DNA of 64,000 bases from NCBI RefSeq assembly GCF_047553045.1, contig NZ_CP180208.1:496001-560000 (forward strand), read 5' to 3'. How positions within the stretch are numbered: position 1 is the first letter of the stretch; each line of letters begins with the position of its first letter. This stretch comes from Sphingomonas_L flavalba_A (GTDB lineage Bacteria; Pseudomonadota; Alphaproteobacteria; Sphingomonadales; Sphingomonadaceae). The notes under the pieces were generated by a model that saw only the letters and a program-made list of their open reading frames with translations, was not told the DNA's origin and did not search any database. Of the stretch, positions 26,105 through 33,983 are shown piece by piece. A program made the position numbers and the translations under genes.

Positions 26105-27253
26105 CTAGCGCCAGCGCAGGTTGGCGCGGGTGAGGGCGGCGAGGTTGGGGGCGCCCATCAGCTTCATATCCCGGTCGATTTCGGCGCGCAGGCGACCAAC
26201 GATGCGTTCGACACCCGCCTGGCCGGCGGCGGCGAGGGCGTAGAGATAGAGCCGGCCGCCGGAGCATCCGGTGGCGCCGACCGACAGGGCCTTCAGCACA
26301 TGGCTGCCGCGGGTGATGCCGCCGTCGCAGATCACCTCGATCCGGTCGCCGACCGCGTCGACGATTTCGGCAAGCTGGTCGAACGGCGCGCGGCTGCCGT
26401 CGAGCTGGCGCCCGCCATGGTTGGAGACCATGATCGCGGTGGCGCCGATGGCTACGGCGCGGCGCGCGTCCTCCACCGACATCACCCCTTTCAGGCAGAA
26501 CGGGCCGCCCCACTCGGCGCGGATCGCCTCCGCCGCTTTCCAGTCGAGCGACGGGTCGAGCATGGTGTTGAAATAGTCGGCGACCGACAGCGCGATGTTG
26601 CTGCCTTCCGCGACATGGGTGTTGAGGTTGGGCAGCGCGAAGCGTTCGCGGAACAGGTAGTTGAGCGTCCAGCGCGGATGGGTAGCAAAGCTGATCGCCG
26701 AGCGTGGGGTCAGCCGTGGCGGCGAGGTGAAGCCGGTGCGCAGGCAGCGTTCGCGATTGCCGCCGATCGCGGTGTCGACGGTCAGCGCCAGTGCGTCGAA
26801 GCCGGCGGCCTTGCAGCGCGCGATCATCGAGCGGTTCAGCCCCTGGTCCTTGTGGACGTAGAGCTGGAACAGTTTGGGGCTGGTGATCGTCCGCCCGATT
26901 TCCTCGATGCTGACCGTCGCCAGGCTGGAGATGCCGAACCAGGTGTCGAACGCCTGCGCGGCGCGGGCGACGGCGCGTTCGCCCTGCCAGTGGAACAGCC
27001 GCTGCAGCGCGGTCGGTGACAGGAACAACGGCATGCCGACGGCGCGGCCCATGATCGTCGTGCGCATGTCGACCTGTTCGATGCCGGCAAGGACGTTCGG
27101 CACCAGATCGCACGCATCGAAGGCGGCGGTATTGCGCGCCCTGGTCAGCTCATCGTCGGCGGCGCCGTCGATATAGTGGAACACCGGGCCGGGCAGGCGG
27201 CGGCGGGCGAGGCGACGGAAATCGGCGACGTTGTGGCAATCGGTGTAGCGCAT
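26105..27253 (-). CDS. FMN-dependent alpha-hydroxy acid (L-lactate-type) dehydrogenase
   Basis: This 382-residue flavoprotein belongs to the glycolate oxidase/LldD family. It has PGPVFHYIDGAADDELTRARN, PLFLSPTALQRLFHWQGE, LALTVDTAIGGNRERCLRTGF, IMVSNHGGRQLDG with catalytic His and Arg, and EVICDGGITRGSHVLKALSVGA (phosphate/FMN binding). It oxidises a 2-hydroxy acid to the oxo acid, passing electrons to the respiratory chain. The start is ATG 27253 (MRYTDCHNV). The C-terminal FMN region reads GCSGGRLYLYAL, slightly divergent from LldD. It lies 19 bp downstream of the P-loop kinase gene. Confidence 0.9.
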   Translation of the reverse strand: MRYTDCHNVADFRRLARRRLPGPVFHYIDGAADDELTRARNTAAFDACDLVPNVLAGIEQVDMRTTIMGRAVGMPLFLSPTALQRLFHWQGERAVARAAQAFDTWFGISSLATVSIEEIGRTITSPKLFQLYVHKDQGLNRSMIARCKAAGFDALALTVDTAIGGNRERCLRTGFTSPPRLTPRSAISFATHPRWTLNYLFRERFALPNLNTHVAEGSNIALSVADYFNTMLDPSLDWKAAEAIRAEWGGPFCLKGVMSVEDARRAVAIGATAIMVSNHGGRQLDGSRAPFDQLAEIVDAVGDRIEVICDGGITRGSHVLKALSVGATGCSGGRLYLYALAAAGQAGVERIVGRLRAEIDRDMKLMGAPNLAALTRANLRWR

Positions 27254-27272
27254 CTTTCCCCCCTTCGACCCG

Positions 27273-27974
27273 CTAGCCGGCGGCGAGCGCGCGATTGGCG
27301 GCGGCGAGCGCGGCGGCCAGCACCTCCGCATAAGGCGCGCGGGCGTCGAGATCGACGATCGGCGCACCGTTGAAGCGCAGCAGCGGGGTGGCGGCAACCT
27401 TGCGTTCGATCAGCGGGCGGGCGTGGTCCGGCTTGCGGGCGAGCGCGGTGTCGACATCGACGTTGAGGCGGATGACCAGCGTCGGCCGGTGTTCGGCCAT
27501 CCATGCGTAGAGCGCGCGTTCCTTTGCGGCGAGGCGGCTGACGGCCCGGCCTTCCGCCCGCGCCGCCGACAGCGCCGGGCCGTCGTAGAAGCCGGGCACC
27601 TCGACCTGCGGATAGCGGTCGGTGAGGACGGTGACGCCCTGCCGGCGCAGCGCCAGCGTGCGGAGGAAGCGGCGGCGGCGGACCAACGAATAGCGGTAGA
27701 GGACGAGCGCGGTCGGCAGGCCGGGGATCTTCGCGTCCTTGTCGCGCGCCTGACCGGCCTTGCGGCTGAGGAATCCCTCCAGCAGCGGGCCGATCAGCGG
27801 CCAGCGCTTGATCCGGTTGCCGAGATCGCCGGTGCCGAGGCCGAGATAGCATAGTTCGACCCGGCGGCCGTCGGCGCGCAGGGCCTTCAGCAGGTCGGCG
27901 GTGACGGTCGACTTGCCGGACCCGTCGGTGCCGACGACGGCGATCAGCGGCGCCAGCGCCTCTGTTTCCGCCAC
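27273..27974 (-). CDS. P-loop thymidylate-kinase-like protein
   Basis: This 233-residue protein starts with Walker A in VVGTDGSGKSTVTADLL (about residues 13-29), followed by a DRY motif in TVLTDRYPQVEVPGF and a LID-like Arg/Lys region (ALARKPDHARPLIERKV). This is the plan of thymidylate or nucleoside kinases, but the acceptor is unknown. It has a GTG start at 27974, 2 bp after the stop of the methyltransferase gene, so the two are one operon. The context with two nucleotidyltransferases suggests a small-molecule kinase in a head-group activation pathway; this is inference. Confidence 0.75.
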   Translation of the reverse strand: MAETEALAPLIAVVGTDGSGKSTVTADLLKALRADGRRVELCYLGLGTGDLGNRIKRWPLIGPLLEGFLSRKAGQARDKDAKIPGLPTALVLYRYSLVRRRRFLRTLALRRQGVTVLTDRYPQVEVPGFYDGPALSAARAEGRAVSRLAAKERALYAWMAEHRPTLVIRLNVDVDTALARKPDHARPLIERKVAATPLLRFNGAPIVDLDARAPYAEVLAAALAAANRALAAG

Positions 27975-27976
27975 CG

Positions 27977-28717
27977 TCAGCTAAGGTCCTTGAAGAAGCC
28001 GCTCATCTTCATGCCGCCGATGACGAAGCGGACGACGACCAGCGCGCCATAGGCCTTGAACCACGGAATCTGGTGCGCGGGGACGGCGGCGGGGTCGAAG
28101 CCGACGCGGGCGAAGGCGTAGAGAGCGATCGCGGTGGCGAGCAGGAACAGCTTGTTCTGTTCCCGCCAGATCATCCGCCGCCACCAGAACGGGTATTTCG
28201 GCTTCACCCATCCGTGGAGGCGGGGGAGGAGGGCCGGCACGTCCTTTGCCCAGGCGGTGTGGGCGGCGCCGAACTTGTCGCGCAGATATTCCTCTTCGTA
28301 GACCGAGATGCGTTCGTAGACGAGGATGGCGAGCAGGAAGACGATCGCGCCGTAGACCCACGAGCCGGTCAGCATCGCGATGCCGGTGAAGTTGAGGATG
28401 CGGCCGACGTAGAGCGGGTTGCGGACCAGCGAGTAGGGGCCGGTGGTGTTCAGCTCCATCGCTTCCGCCGCGACCTTGGCGCGGCCGGATGTGCCGAGCG
28501 CCGCAAAGCCGGAGGTGACGACGCGGACGAGGGCGCCGGAGGCCGCGACCGCGAAGGCCAGCCAGAACCATGCGCAGTTCGCCTGCGCATCGGTAAACGG
28601 GCCGCTGATGCCGGTGCGCCAGACGATCAGCGCGCCGACGGCGATGATGGTGTAGATATATAGGCCGCGAACGAAGAACAGCCGTTTGCCGCTGCGGGCC
28701 AATTCGTGCTGGTACAT
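27977..28717 (-). CDS. PEMT/ICMT-type membrane methyltransferase
   Basis: This 246-residue integral membrane protein has about five hydrophobic helices and the phospholipid/isoprenylcysteine methyltransferase signature NTTGPYSLVRNPLYVGRIL, followed by YERISVYEEEYLRDKFG (conserved acidic SAM/catalytic region). Enzymes of this family methylate lipid amines or isoprenylated substrates at the membrane. I chose ATG 28717 (MYQHELARSG) because the upstream extension lacks support. It is divergent from the nucleotidyltransferase gene at 28793, with 75 bp between them. Confidence 0.8.
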   Translation of the reverse strand: MYQHELARSGKRLFFVRGLYIYTIIAVGALIVWRTGISGPFTDAQANCAWFWLAFAVAASGALVRVVTSGFAALGTSGRAKVAAEAMELNTTGPYSLVRNPLYVGRILNFTGIAMLTGSWVYGAIVFLLAILVYERISVYEEEYLRDKFGAAHTAWAKDVPALLPRLHGWVKPKYPFWWRRMIWREQNKLFLLATAIALYAFARVGFDPAAVPAHQIPWFKAYGALVVVRFVIGGMKMSGFFKDLS

Positions 28718-28792
28718 GATCGGGCAGTCCTTCCGCGCTGTGGTGCCGGCTCCCCTAGCCAATCAGCATGCGTCGCGCCATATGACAATGCC

Positions 28793-29584
28793 ATGACGGC
28801 GACGAGCGGCTGGACCGCGATCATCCTTGCCGGCCAGCGACCGGGGGTCGACCGGCTGGCCGAGGCGTTCGGCGAGAGGTACAAGGCGCTGATCCGCGTC
28901 GGCGGCGTGCCGATGGTGGCGCGGGTAGCGGCAACGCTGCTGGCGGTGCCGGCGATCGGCCGGATCATCGTCCTGTCGCAGGAGCCGGCGGTGCTGCGCC
29001 CGGCGCTGCCCGACGACCCGCGCATCGGTTATGCGGTGGCGGGGGCGGGGATTTCGACGAGCATCCGGGCGCTGGCCGGGGACGAGGCGCCCTGGCCGGT
29101 GTTCGTCACCACCGCCGACCACCCGCTGCTGACGGTTGCGATGGTGACGGCGTTCCTCGACGGGGCGGGCGGCAGCGACGTCGCTGTGGCGGCGGTCGAG
29201 CGGCAGACGATGCTGGCGCGCTACCCGGCGACGAAGCGGACCTGGCTGCGCTTTCTGGACGGGGCATGGTCCGGTGCCAACCTGTTTGCGCTTCGGACGC
29301 CGGCGGCGGCGAAGGCGCTGGATTTGTGGGCGGAGGCGGAGCGGGACCGCAAGACGCCGTGGAAGCTGTTCCGCCATTTCGGGCCGGTGCTGGCATTGCG
29401 GGCGATCAGCCGGACGATCGGCTTTGCCGCGGCGATCCGGGCGGCGGGGCGGCGTAGCGGCTTTGCGGCGGCGCTGGTGCCGCTGGACGACCCGGAGGCG
29501 GCGATCGATGTCGACAAGGTCAGCGACCATGCGATGGCCGAGGCGATATTGTCGGCAAGGTTATCGGGTGTGACACACAGCTGA
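28793..29584 (+). CDS. MobA-like nucleotidyltransferase family protein (paralogue 1)
   Basis: This 263-residue GT-A-fold nucleotidyltransferase has AIILAGQRPG, ERYKALIRVGGVPMVARV (Lys in the nucleotide loop), and the metal Asp in VFVTTADHPLLT. The C-terminal third (KTPWKLFRHFGPVLALRAISRTIGF, AAIDVDKVSDHAM) is shared with the paralogue at 30671. The classical MobA SRRMG loop is absent, so molybdenum-cofactor use is unlikely; a CTP- or NTP-dependent activation of a phosphorylated alcohol is more plausible. The start at 28793 follows a short divergent promoter region. Confidence 0.8.
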   Translation: MTATSGWTAIILAGQRPGVDRLAEAFGERYKALIRVGGVPMVARVAATLLAVPAIGRIIVLSQEPAVLRPALPDDPRIGYAVAGAGISTSIRALAGDEAPWPVFVTTADHPLLTVAMVTAFLDGAGGSDVAVAAVERQTMLARYPATKRTWLRFLDGAWSGANLFALRTPAAAKALDLWAEAERDRKTPWKLFRHFGPVLALRAISRTIGFAAAIRAAGRRSGFAAALVPLDDPEAAIDVDKVSDHAMAEAILSARLSGVTHS

Positions 29585-29639
29585 AACAATGCGCGGATAG
29601 AGGTGACGTCCTGCGATAAGTAACGGGGCGCATTTTGCC

Positions 29640-30665
29640 ATGAATCCGATCACGCCATCGTTGATAAACGATGAGACGAAGCGTTCGCTGCGTGTCATGC
29701 TGATTGCGAAACACGCATTATGGCAAGGTGGCCTGCACCCGGAAGACGGGAACCATGCGCCTTACCATGCTGAGATTCGCGAAGTATTGCGCGATATCGG
29801 CCTGCAACTGACGGTTGCCGATTCCTATGCCGCGCTATTCGGCAGGCCGGATGTCGATTTCGTCTTTCCATTGCTGAATCGCGGCGGCTTTCTGAATTCC
29901 GAGATGCTGGTGCCGTTGCTGTGCACCCGCGCCGGCATTCCGTTCCTGGGCGCCAGCCCGATCCTGCGCGGGTTGGGCGACGACAAGCACCTGGCCAAGC
30001 TGGAGGCGCAGGCGCGCGGCGTGCCGACCGCGCCGTGGGTGATCTACCGTCGCGGCGCGCCGGTGCGCGAGGGCGCCTGCCCGATGAGCGCGCGGATGGT
30101 GGTGAAGCCCAATGCGTCGTCGGCGTCGTGGGGCGTGCGCGACGCCGACAGCTGGGCCGGGGTCAAGGCGGCGGTCGAGGCGATCCACGCCGAGGGCCAT
30201 GACGCGATCGTCGAGCCGTTCATCGCCGGCAGCGACATCGAGGTGCCGGTGATCCTGCAGGGCGGGGTGCCGGTGATCCTGCCGATGATGCAGTTCGCCC
30301 AGGCCGACCCGACGCTGCTGCGCACTTATGACGAGAAGCGCGATCTGGCCGCGGGGGGCCAGCGGTACGAGACCGTCGCCTATGAGGACGCCCGCTGGCA
30401 GCCGCGCGTCGCCGAGCTGACCCGCTGGATGGCGGAGGTGTTCCACCCGTTCGATTATGGCCGGTTCGAGTTCCGGTACGACGTCGAGCGCGACGAGATG
30501 CTGTTCATGGAGGTCAACCTGAACTGCAACCTGTGGTCGAAGAAGGCGTTCGCCGGATCGGCGGCGCTGGCCGGCCTGAGCCATGCCGAGCTGATCGAGA
30601 CGATTCTGGCCGAGAGTCTGCAGCGCCACGGACTGATGGCGCGCGACCGGGCACTGGCCGCCTGA
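29640..30665 (+). CDS. ATP-grasp ligase, D-Ala-D-Ala-ligase-like
   Basis: This 341-residue ATP-grasp enzyme has an N-terminal preATP-grasp domain (VDFVFPLLNRGGFLNSEMLVPLL, RAGIPFLGASP), the ATP-binding strand RMVVKPNASSASWGVRD (about 155), the hinge AIVEPFIAGSDIEVPVIL, and metal-site residues in GRFEFRYDVE and FMEVNLNCNLWSKKAF (about 285-300). Ddl enzymes have ExNTxPGxT at that last site, so the acceptor pocket is different here. It probably ligates a carboxylate, such as an amino acid, to an amine or hydroxyl. It lies between two paralogous nucleotidyltransferases, 5 bp from the second. Confidence 0.82.
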   Translation: MNPITPSLINDETKRSLRVMLIAKHALWQGGLHPEDGNHAPYHAEIREVLRDIGLQLTVADSYAALFGRPDVDFVFPLLNRGGFLNSEMLVPLLCTRAGIPFLGASPILRGLGDDKHLAKLEAQARGVPTAPWVIYRRGAPVREGACPMSARMVVKPNASSASWGVRDADSWAGVKAAVEAIHAEGHDAIVEPFIAGSDIEVPVILQGGVPVILPMMQFAQADPTLLRTYDEKRDLAAGGQRYETVAYEDARWQPRVAELTRWMAEVFHPFDYGRFEFRYDVERDEMLFMEVNLNCNLWSKKAFAGSAALAGLSHAELIETILAESLQRHGLMARDRALAA

Positions 30666-30670
30666 AAGCC

Positions 30671-31477
30671 ATGGCCTTGCCCCCGTTCACCGCGATCGTC
30701 CTTGCCGCCAGCCGCGCGGGGGACGCCGGTCCGCTGGCGGTGGCGGCGGGTGTGTCGCACAAATGCCTGGTGCCGGTCGCCGGCCAGCCGCTGATCGCCC
30801 ATGTCGTCGCCGCGCTGGCGCGGGTGCCGGGGGTGGAGCGGGTGCGGATCGTCGTCGAGCCGGCGGCGTTCGCGGCGGTGCGCGCCGTCGCCACCGGCCT
30901 TGGCGTCGCCGTCGAGCCGGTCGTCGCGGCGGACAATTTGGCCGACAGCGTCCGCGCCGGGGCCGAGGGCATTACCGGGCCGCTGATCGTCACCACCGCC
31001 GACAATGTATTGCTCAGCCAGGACGCGGTGCGCGCGATGCGGGTCGCGCTGGTCAACGGCGCCGAGGGCGCGGTGGCGCTGACCACCCGCGCGGCGGTGC
31101 TTGCCGCCCACCCGGACGGGCAGCGGCGGTTCCACCAGTTCCGCGACGACGCCTATTCCAACTGCAACCTCTACGCGCTGGCCGGCGCGCGCGCGCTGTG
31201 CGCCGCCGATGCGTTTCGCGGCGGCGGGCAGTTCGCCAAGAAGGCGGGACGGATCGTCGCCGCGTTCGGGCTGGTCAACCTGCTGCTGCTGCGGCTGGGC
31301 CTGCTGAGCGCCGACGGCGCGATGCGGCGGATTTCCCGCCGGTTCGGCGTCACCATCCGCGCGGTGGTGCTGACCGACGGCGCGCTGGCGATCGACGTCG
31401 ACAACGCCCGCACCCACGCGATTGCCGGCGAACTGCTGGCGGCGCGGGCGCCGGTGACGCTGGACGCGGCGGCGTAG
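30671..31477 (+). CDS. MobA-like nucleotidyltransferase family protein (paralogue 2)
   Basis: This 268-residue paralogue of the 28793 gene has AIVLAASRAGDAGPLAVAAG, HKCLVPVAGQPLIAHVV, LIVTTADNVLLS with the metal Asp, NCNLYAL, and the shared C-terminal AAFGLVNLLLLRLGLLSADGAM, ALAIDVDNARTHAIAGEL. The hydrophobic C-terminal helix suggests membrane association. It starts 5 bp after the ATP-grasp stop, so it is in one operon with it. The substrate is unknown; having two diverged copies argues for two related substrates or a heteromer. Confidence 0.8.
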   Translation: MALPPFTAIVLAASRAGDAGPLAVAAGVSHKCLVPVAGQPLIAHVVAALARVPGVERVRIVVEPAAFAAVRAVATGLGVAVEPVVAADNLADSVRAGAEGITGPLIVTTADNVLLSQDAVRAMRVALVNGAEGAVALTTRAAVLAAHPDGQRRFHQFRDDAYSNCNLYALAGARALCAADAFRGGGQFAKKAGRIVAAFGLVNLLLLRLGLLSADGAMRRISRRFGVTIRAVVLTDGALAIDVDNARTHAIAGELLAARAPVTLDAAA

Positions 31478-31961
31478 GGGCGGGGTATTTCGGATTCGTA
31501 ATGGGTGTTGATTTGCTGGCCGCTGGCTGAATTTCATTCACGTGGTGAAATGCTCATTTTGCGCAGATCAATTCAGTTATCAGGGACTGATTACGCGCTT
31601 GCTGAGGGTTGGCGGTTGTTCATTGCCACAATGGGCGTTGTTTCCAATCCGCCGGAAACCCCATAGCGGCCACACCGCCTTCGGGGTGCGTATCGATGTG
31701 CGCTGTAAAATCCACGCGCCACGAGGACGCAGGCGCTACCGTCCTGATTACATGCGCAATAAGACAGGCGGCATTATAAAGTTTGGCGGGTGCTTGCGTA
31801 GCGGTTTGATCCAATGTGGCCCGGAGGTCGACGGGCTTCTGTGCAAGCCGGGGTGGAATAAGGAAGCCACGGTTCCACAGTCGGCCGTGATGGGCGCAGA
31901 TGTTCCTCAGATCGGTAACGTGCCGCACGAGTGGCACGAGAATCCTTTCTGGCAGACCGAG

Positions 31962-31965
31962 GGGC
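31962..31965. repeat. IS target-site duplication, left copy (GGGC)
   Basis: The GGGC at 31962-31965 is repeated directly after the right end of the element at 33241-33244. A 4-bp duplication is typical of the IS407 group of the IS3 family. Deleting one copy restores the abi reading frame. Confidence 0.85.
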
Positions 31966-32028
31966 TGATCTGCCCCCCGCTGAGTGGCCCAGAGACTATG
32001 ATAGTCTGGACCATGAAAGGGACATTGA

Positions 32029-32307
32029 ATGCCGAGCAAGAAGCACAAGCCGGAAGAGATCATCGGCAAGCTGCGTGAAGTTGAGATTGTGCTGGCGCAG
32101 GGAGCGAGCACGGCTGAAGCCTGCCGCCGGATCGCGGTCAGCGAGCAGACCTATTATCGGTGGCGCAAGGAGTATGGCGGCCTGAAGACCGACCAGGCGC
32201 GGCGGATGAAGGATCTGGAGAAGGAGAACCAGCGGCTGCGCCGGGCGATCTCGGACCTGACCCTGGACAAGCTGATCTTGCAGGAGGCTGCACGGGGAAA
32301 CTTCTGA
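32029..32307 (+). CDS. IS3-family transposase OrfA
   Basis: This 92-residue DNA-binding protein has KPEEIIGKLREVEIVLAQG and the helix-turn-helix AEACRRIAVSEQTYYRWRKEYGG, then a leucine-zipper-like tail (KDLEKENQRLRRAISDLTLDKLIL). It recognises the IS ends and is the N-terminal part of the OrfAB fusion transposase. The frame ends two codons after the slippery GGGAAAC at 32295-32301. Confidence 0.95.
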   Translation: MPSKKHKPEEIIGKLREVEIVLAQGASTAEACRRIAVSEQTYYRWRKEYGGLKTDQARRMKDLEKENQRLRRAISDLTLDKLILQEAARGNF

Positions 32308-33206
32308 GCCCCGCGCGGCGGCGGCGCTGCATCGATCAGGTACGACGGGATCTGCCAGTGCGGGTATCCGAGCGACGGATATGCCGGGTGCTGGGTCAGC
32401 ATCGATCGACGCAGCGCAAGATGCCGCGCGGGGCGGATGACGAACAGGCACTGACCGAGGACATCATTGCATTGGCGAAGCAATATGGTCGTTACGGCTA
32501 CCGCCGGGTCACGGCGTTGCTGTGCCATGCGGGATGGACGGTGAACCATAAACGTGTCGAGCGGATATGGCGGCGTGAAGGACTGAAAGTCCCGCAGCGC
32601 CAGCCAAAGCGCGGGCGTCTATGGCTCAATGACGGATCGTGCATCCGGCTACGCCCCGAATATCCGGGGCATGTCTGGGCCTACGATTTCGTCGAGGGGC
32701 GGACGCATGACGGTCGCAAGTTCCGCATCCTCACGATCATCGACGAGGCCAGCAGGGAATGCCTGGCGCTCATCGTTGCACGGCAGCTCAAGCATGAGGA
32801 TGTTCTGGCGGCCCTGGCCGACCTGTTCATCTCGCGTGGGCCGCCAGCGCATATACGATCCGATAATGGTAGCGAGTTTATCGCGACCGCCGTCCAGAAA
32901 TGGCTGGGGCAGATCGGCGTAAAGACCCTCTACATCGCGCCGGGATCACCATGGGAAAATGGCTATAACGAAAGCTTCAACGGGTCGCTTCGCGACGAAC
33001 TGCTCAATGGCGAGATCTTCTACAGCCTCGCCGAGGCCAGGGTGCTGATCGAGGCATGGCGGCGGCATTACAACACCGTCCGCCCGCATAGCAGCCTGGG
33101 CTACCGGCCACCGGCACCGGAAACGGCGACACCGCCATATCCGGCCTCCGGTTCCGCTTCGCTCCACCTCCGTCCGGATATGGCGGCGATGAGCTTAATG
33201 CACTAA
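32295..33206 (+). CDS. IS3-family transposase OrfB (DDE integrase), via -1 frameshift
   Basis: The DDE integrase domain is made as part of OrfAB when ribosomes slip back one base at G GGA AAC (32295-32301), changing to GKLLSPARRRRCID. About 300 residues follow. The catalytic triad is D in VWAYDFVEGRT, D in HIRSDNGSEFI and E in GYNESFNGSLRDELL, with the usual RPHSSLGYRPP near the end. The frame is also open upstream to 32160 but has no convincing independent start. No inactivating change is visible. Confidence 0.92.
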   Translation, partial: GKLLSPARRRRCIDQVRRDLPVRVSERRICRVLGQHRSTQRKMPRGADDEQALTEDIIALAKQYGRYGYRRVTALLCHAGWTVNHKRVERIWRREGLKVPQRQPKRGRLWLNDGSCIRLRPEYPGHVWAYDFVEGRTHDGRKFRILTIIDEASRECLALIVARQLKHEDVLAALADLFISRGPPAHIRSDNGSEFIATAVQKWLGQIGVKTLYIAPGSPWENGYNESFNGSLRDELLNGEIFYSLAEARVLIEAWRRHYNTVRPHSSLGYRPPAPETATPPYPASGSASLHLRPDMAAMSLMH

Positions 33207-33240
33207 CAAACCAATCGGTCCACTCGGTGGGGGCAGACCA

Positions 33241-33244
33241 GGGC
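33241..33244. repeat. IS target-site duplication, right copy (GGGC)
   Basis: Second copy of the 4-bp duplication flanking the IS3-family element, directly after its terminal CCA. Confidence 0.85.
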
Positions 33245-33838
33245 CGCGCGATTTGGTTCCGCAATGCGCGGCTGGCGAGATTGGAATACCAGCGCGACAG
33301 TTGCCCGAACGACATCATTTCTGCCGCTACCCAGACCGGCGGGATCGCCGGTACATCGTAGCACTCCCGATAGTGCTTGACATATGTTTCACGAGAAAAG
33401 CCGGTTTCGCTGATCAGTTTAGATAAGTTTTTATGAAATTCGCGGCGATCTTCGTACAAGCTGGCGTCGAGATAGCTATGGCCATCTCCGAGCTGGCCAA
33501 GCTGATACGCCCAGCTCCCTCTCAATGCGACTTCGATGTGCTCGGTGCCGCGCATGATAAGGCGTCGTAAGGCGCGGTCGAAATCGTATAGGCCGGTCAC
33601 CCGATCGAAGGTCGTCCCGTTTCGAAACCGTGGGCCGGCTTGATCTTTGGGGTGTTCAAAATACAGCCAGTAGGCACTTAGGCGATAATAGCTCACGTAG
33701 CGGAGCCAGTAATTGGCATGGTCTTCGTCGCATATGTCCATTCCATTTGCGCGAAGATGTTGGATTTGCTGCGGCCAGGTGAGCGCAGGCTTTGCGAATA
33801 TCCGGGTCATTATGCCCGTCTTCTGCAACGCATCCACG

Positions 33839-33953
33839 AAAAATAAAAGACCCGCCCAGTGTGCATATCCTTGAGGACAGAGGCCGGGCGGGTGCGATCA
33901 GCACCGACATATGGGCTGATTTCCAACAAATCAATAACCATTGCCTCGGCTCA
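33839..33953 (-). ncRNA. Candidate structured RNA upstream of the Abi_2 gene
   Basis: Reading the minus strand, a promoter-like sequence is followed by about 115 bases with three stems: TGATTT/AAATCA (33933-33917, 5-base loop), GTGC/GCAC (33904-33892), and a terminal stem ACCCGCCC/GGGCGGGT (33893-33850) enclosing a TCCT/AGGA hairpin. The run CTTTTATTTTT then ends about 30 bases before the abi ATG. A terminator placed in front of a coding sequence implies a separate short transcript. Abi_2/AbiF toxins are known with associated non-coding RNAs, so an RNA antitoxin is plausible but unproven. Confidence 0.5.
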
Positions 33954-33954
33954 C

Positions 33955-33983
33955 CGCGTTTTACCTGTGATAATCCGAACGGC
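33955..33983 (-). promoter_or_regulatory. Candidate promoter for the abi-linked RNA
   Basis: On the minus strand, TTGGCC and TAAAAC are separated by exactly 17 bases, each matching the sigma-70 consensus in four of six positions. Transcription would start a few bases downstream and run into the candidate RNA and its terminator. Upstream is a perfect AGACGCT/AGCGTCT hairpin with a CGCA loop (about 33999-34016). The rest of the 33985-34260 interval holds no gene I can support. Confidence 0.35.

Larger units (their letters stand above)
31966..33240 (+). mobile_element. IS3-family (IS407-group) insertion sequence, complete
   Basis: The 1275-bp element has imperfect terminal inverted repeats: left TGATCTGCCCCCCGCTGAG and right (reverse complement) TGGTCTGCCCCCACCGAG. 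Both ends have the form TG...CA and GGGC duplications flank the element. It carries orfA and orfB in two overlapping frames with a GGGAAAC slippery heptamer at 32295-32301 for a -1 shift. Both frames are intact, so it looks active or recently active. It is inserted in an abi-type gene of opposite orientation. Confidence 0.92.
31620..33837 (-). pseudogene. Abi_2/AbiF-like HEPN abortive-infection gene split by an IS
   Basis: The 5' part (33837-33241) encodes FAKPALTWPQQIQHL, YYRLSAYWLYFEHP, DFDRALRRLIMRGTEHIEVALRG and MMSFGQLSRWYSNL, ending in RNQIARP. The 3' part (31965-31620) resumes with LGLPERILVPLVRHVTDLRNICAHHGRLWNR and ends GFPADWKQRPLWQ. Removing the IS and one GGGC copy joins them in frame as NQIARP-LGLPERIL, a protein of about 303 residues from ATG 33810 (312 from GTG 33837). 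RNICAH is the R-x4-H HEPN ribonuclease motif. Abi_2/AbiF proteins are phage-defence toxins. The GC content is lower than the surroundings, which suggests horizontal gain before the IS landed. Confidence 0.92.

Noticed and set aside
31542..32078. 178-codon plus-strand ORF between the nucleotidyltransferase and the IS
   Set aside because: It crosses the IS left boundary and is antisense to the abi 3' fragment, which has clear homology.
33835..33837. GTG start for the abi gene
   Set aside because: It lies right against the T run of the upstream terminator and has no ribosome site. ATG 33810 fits the Abi_2 N-terminus better, although neither has a strong Shine-Dalgarno.
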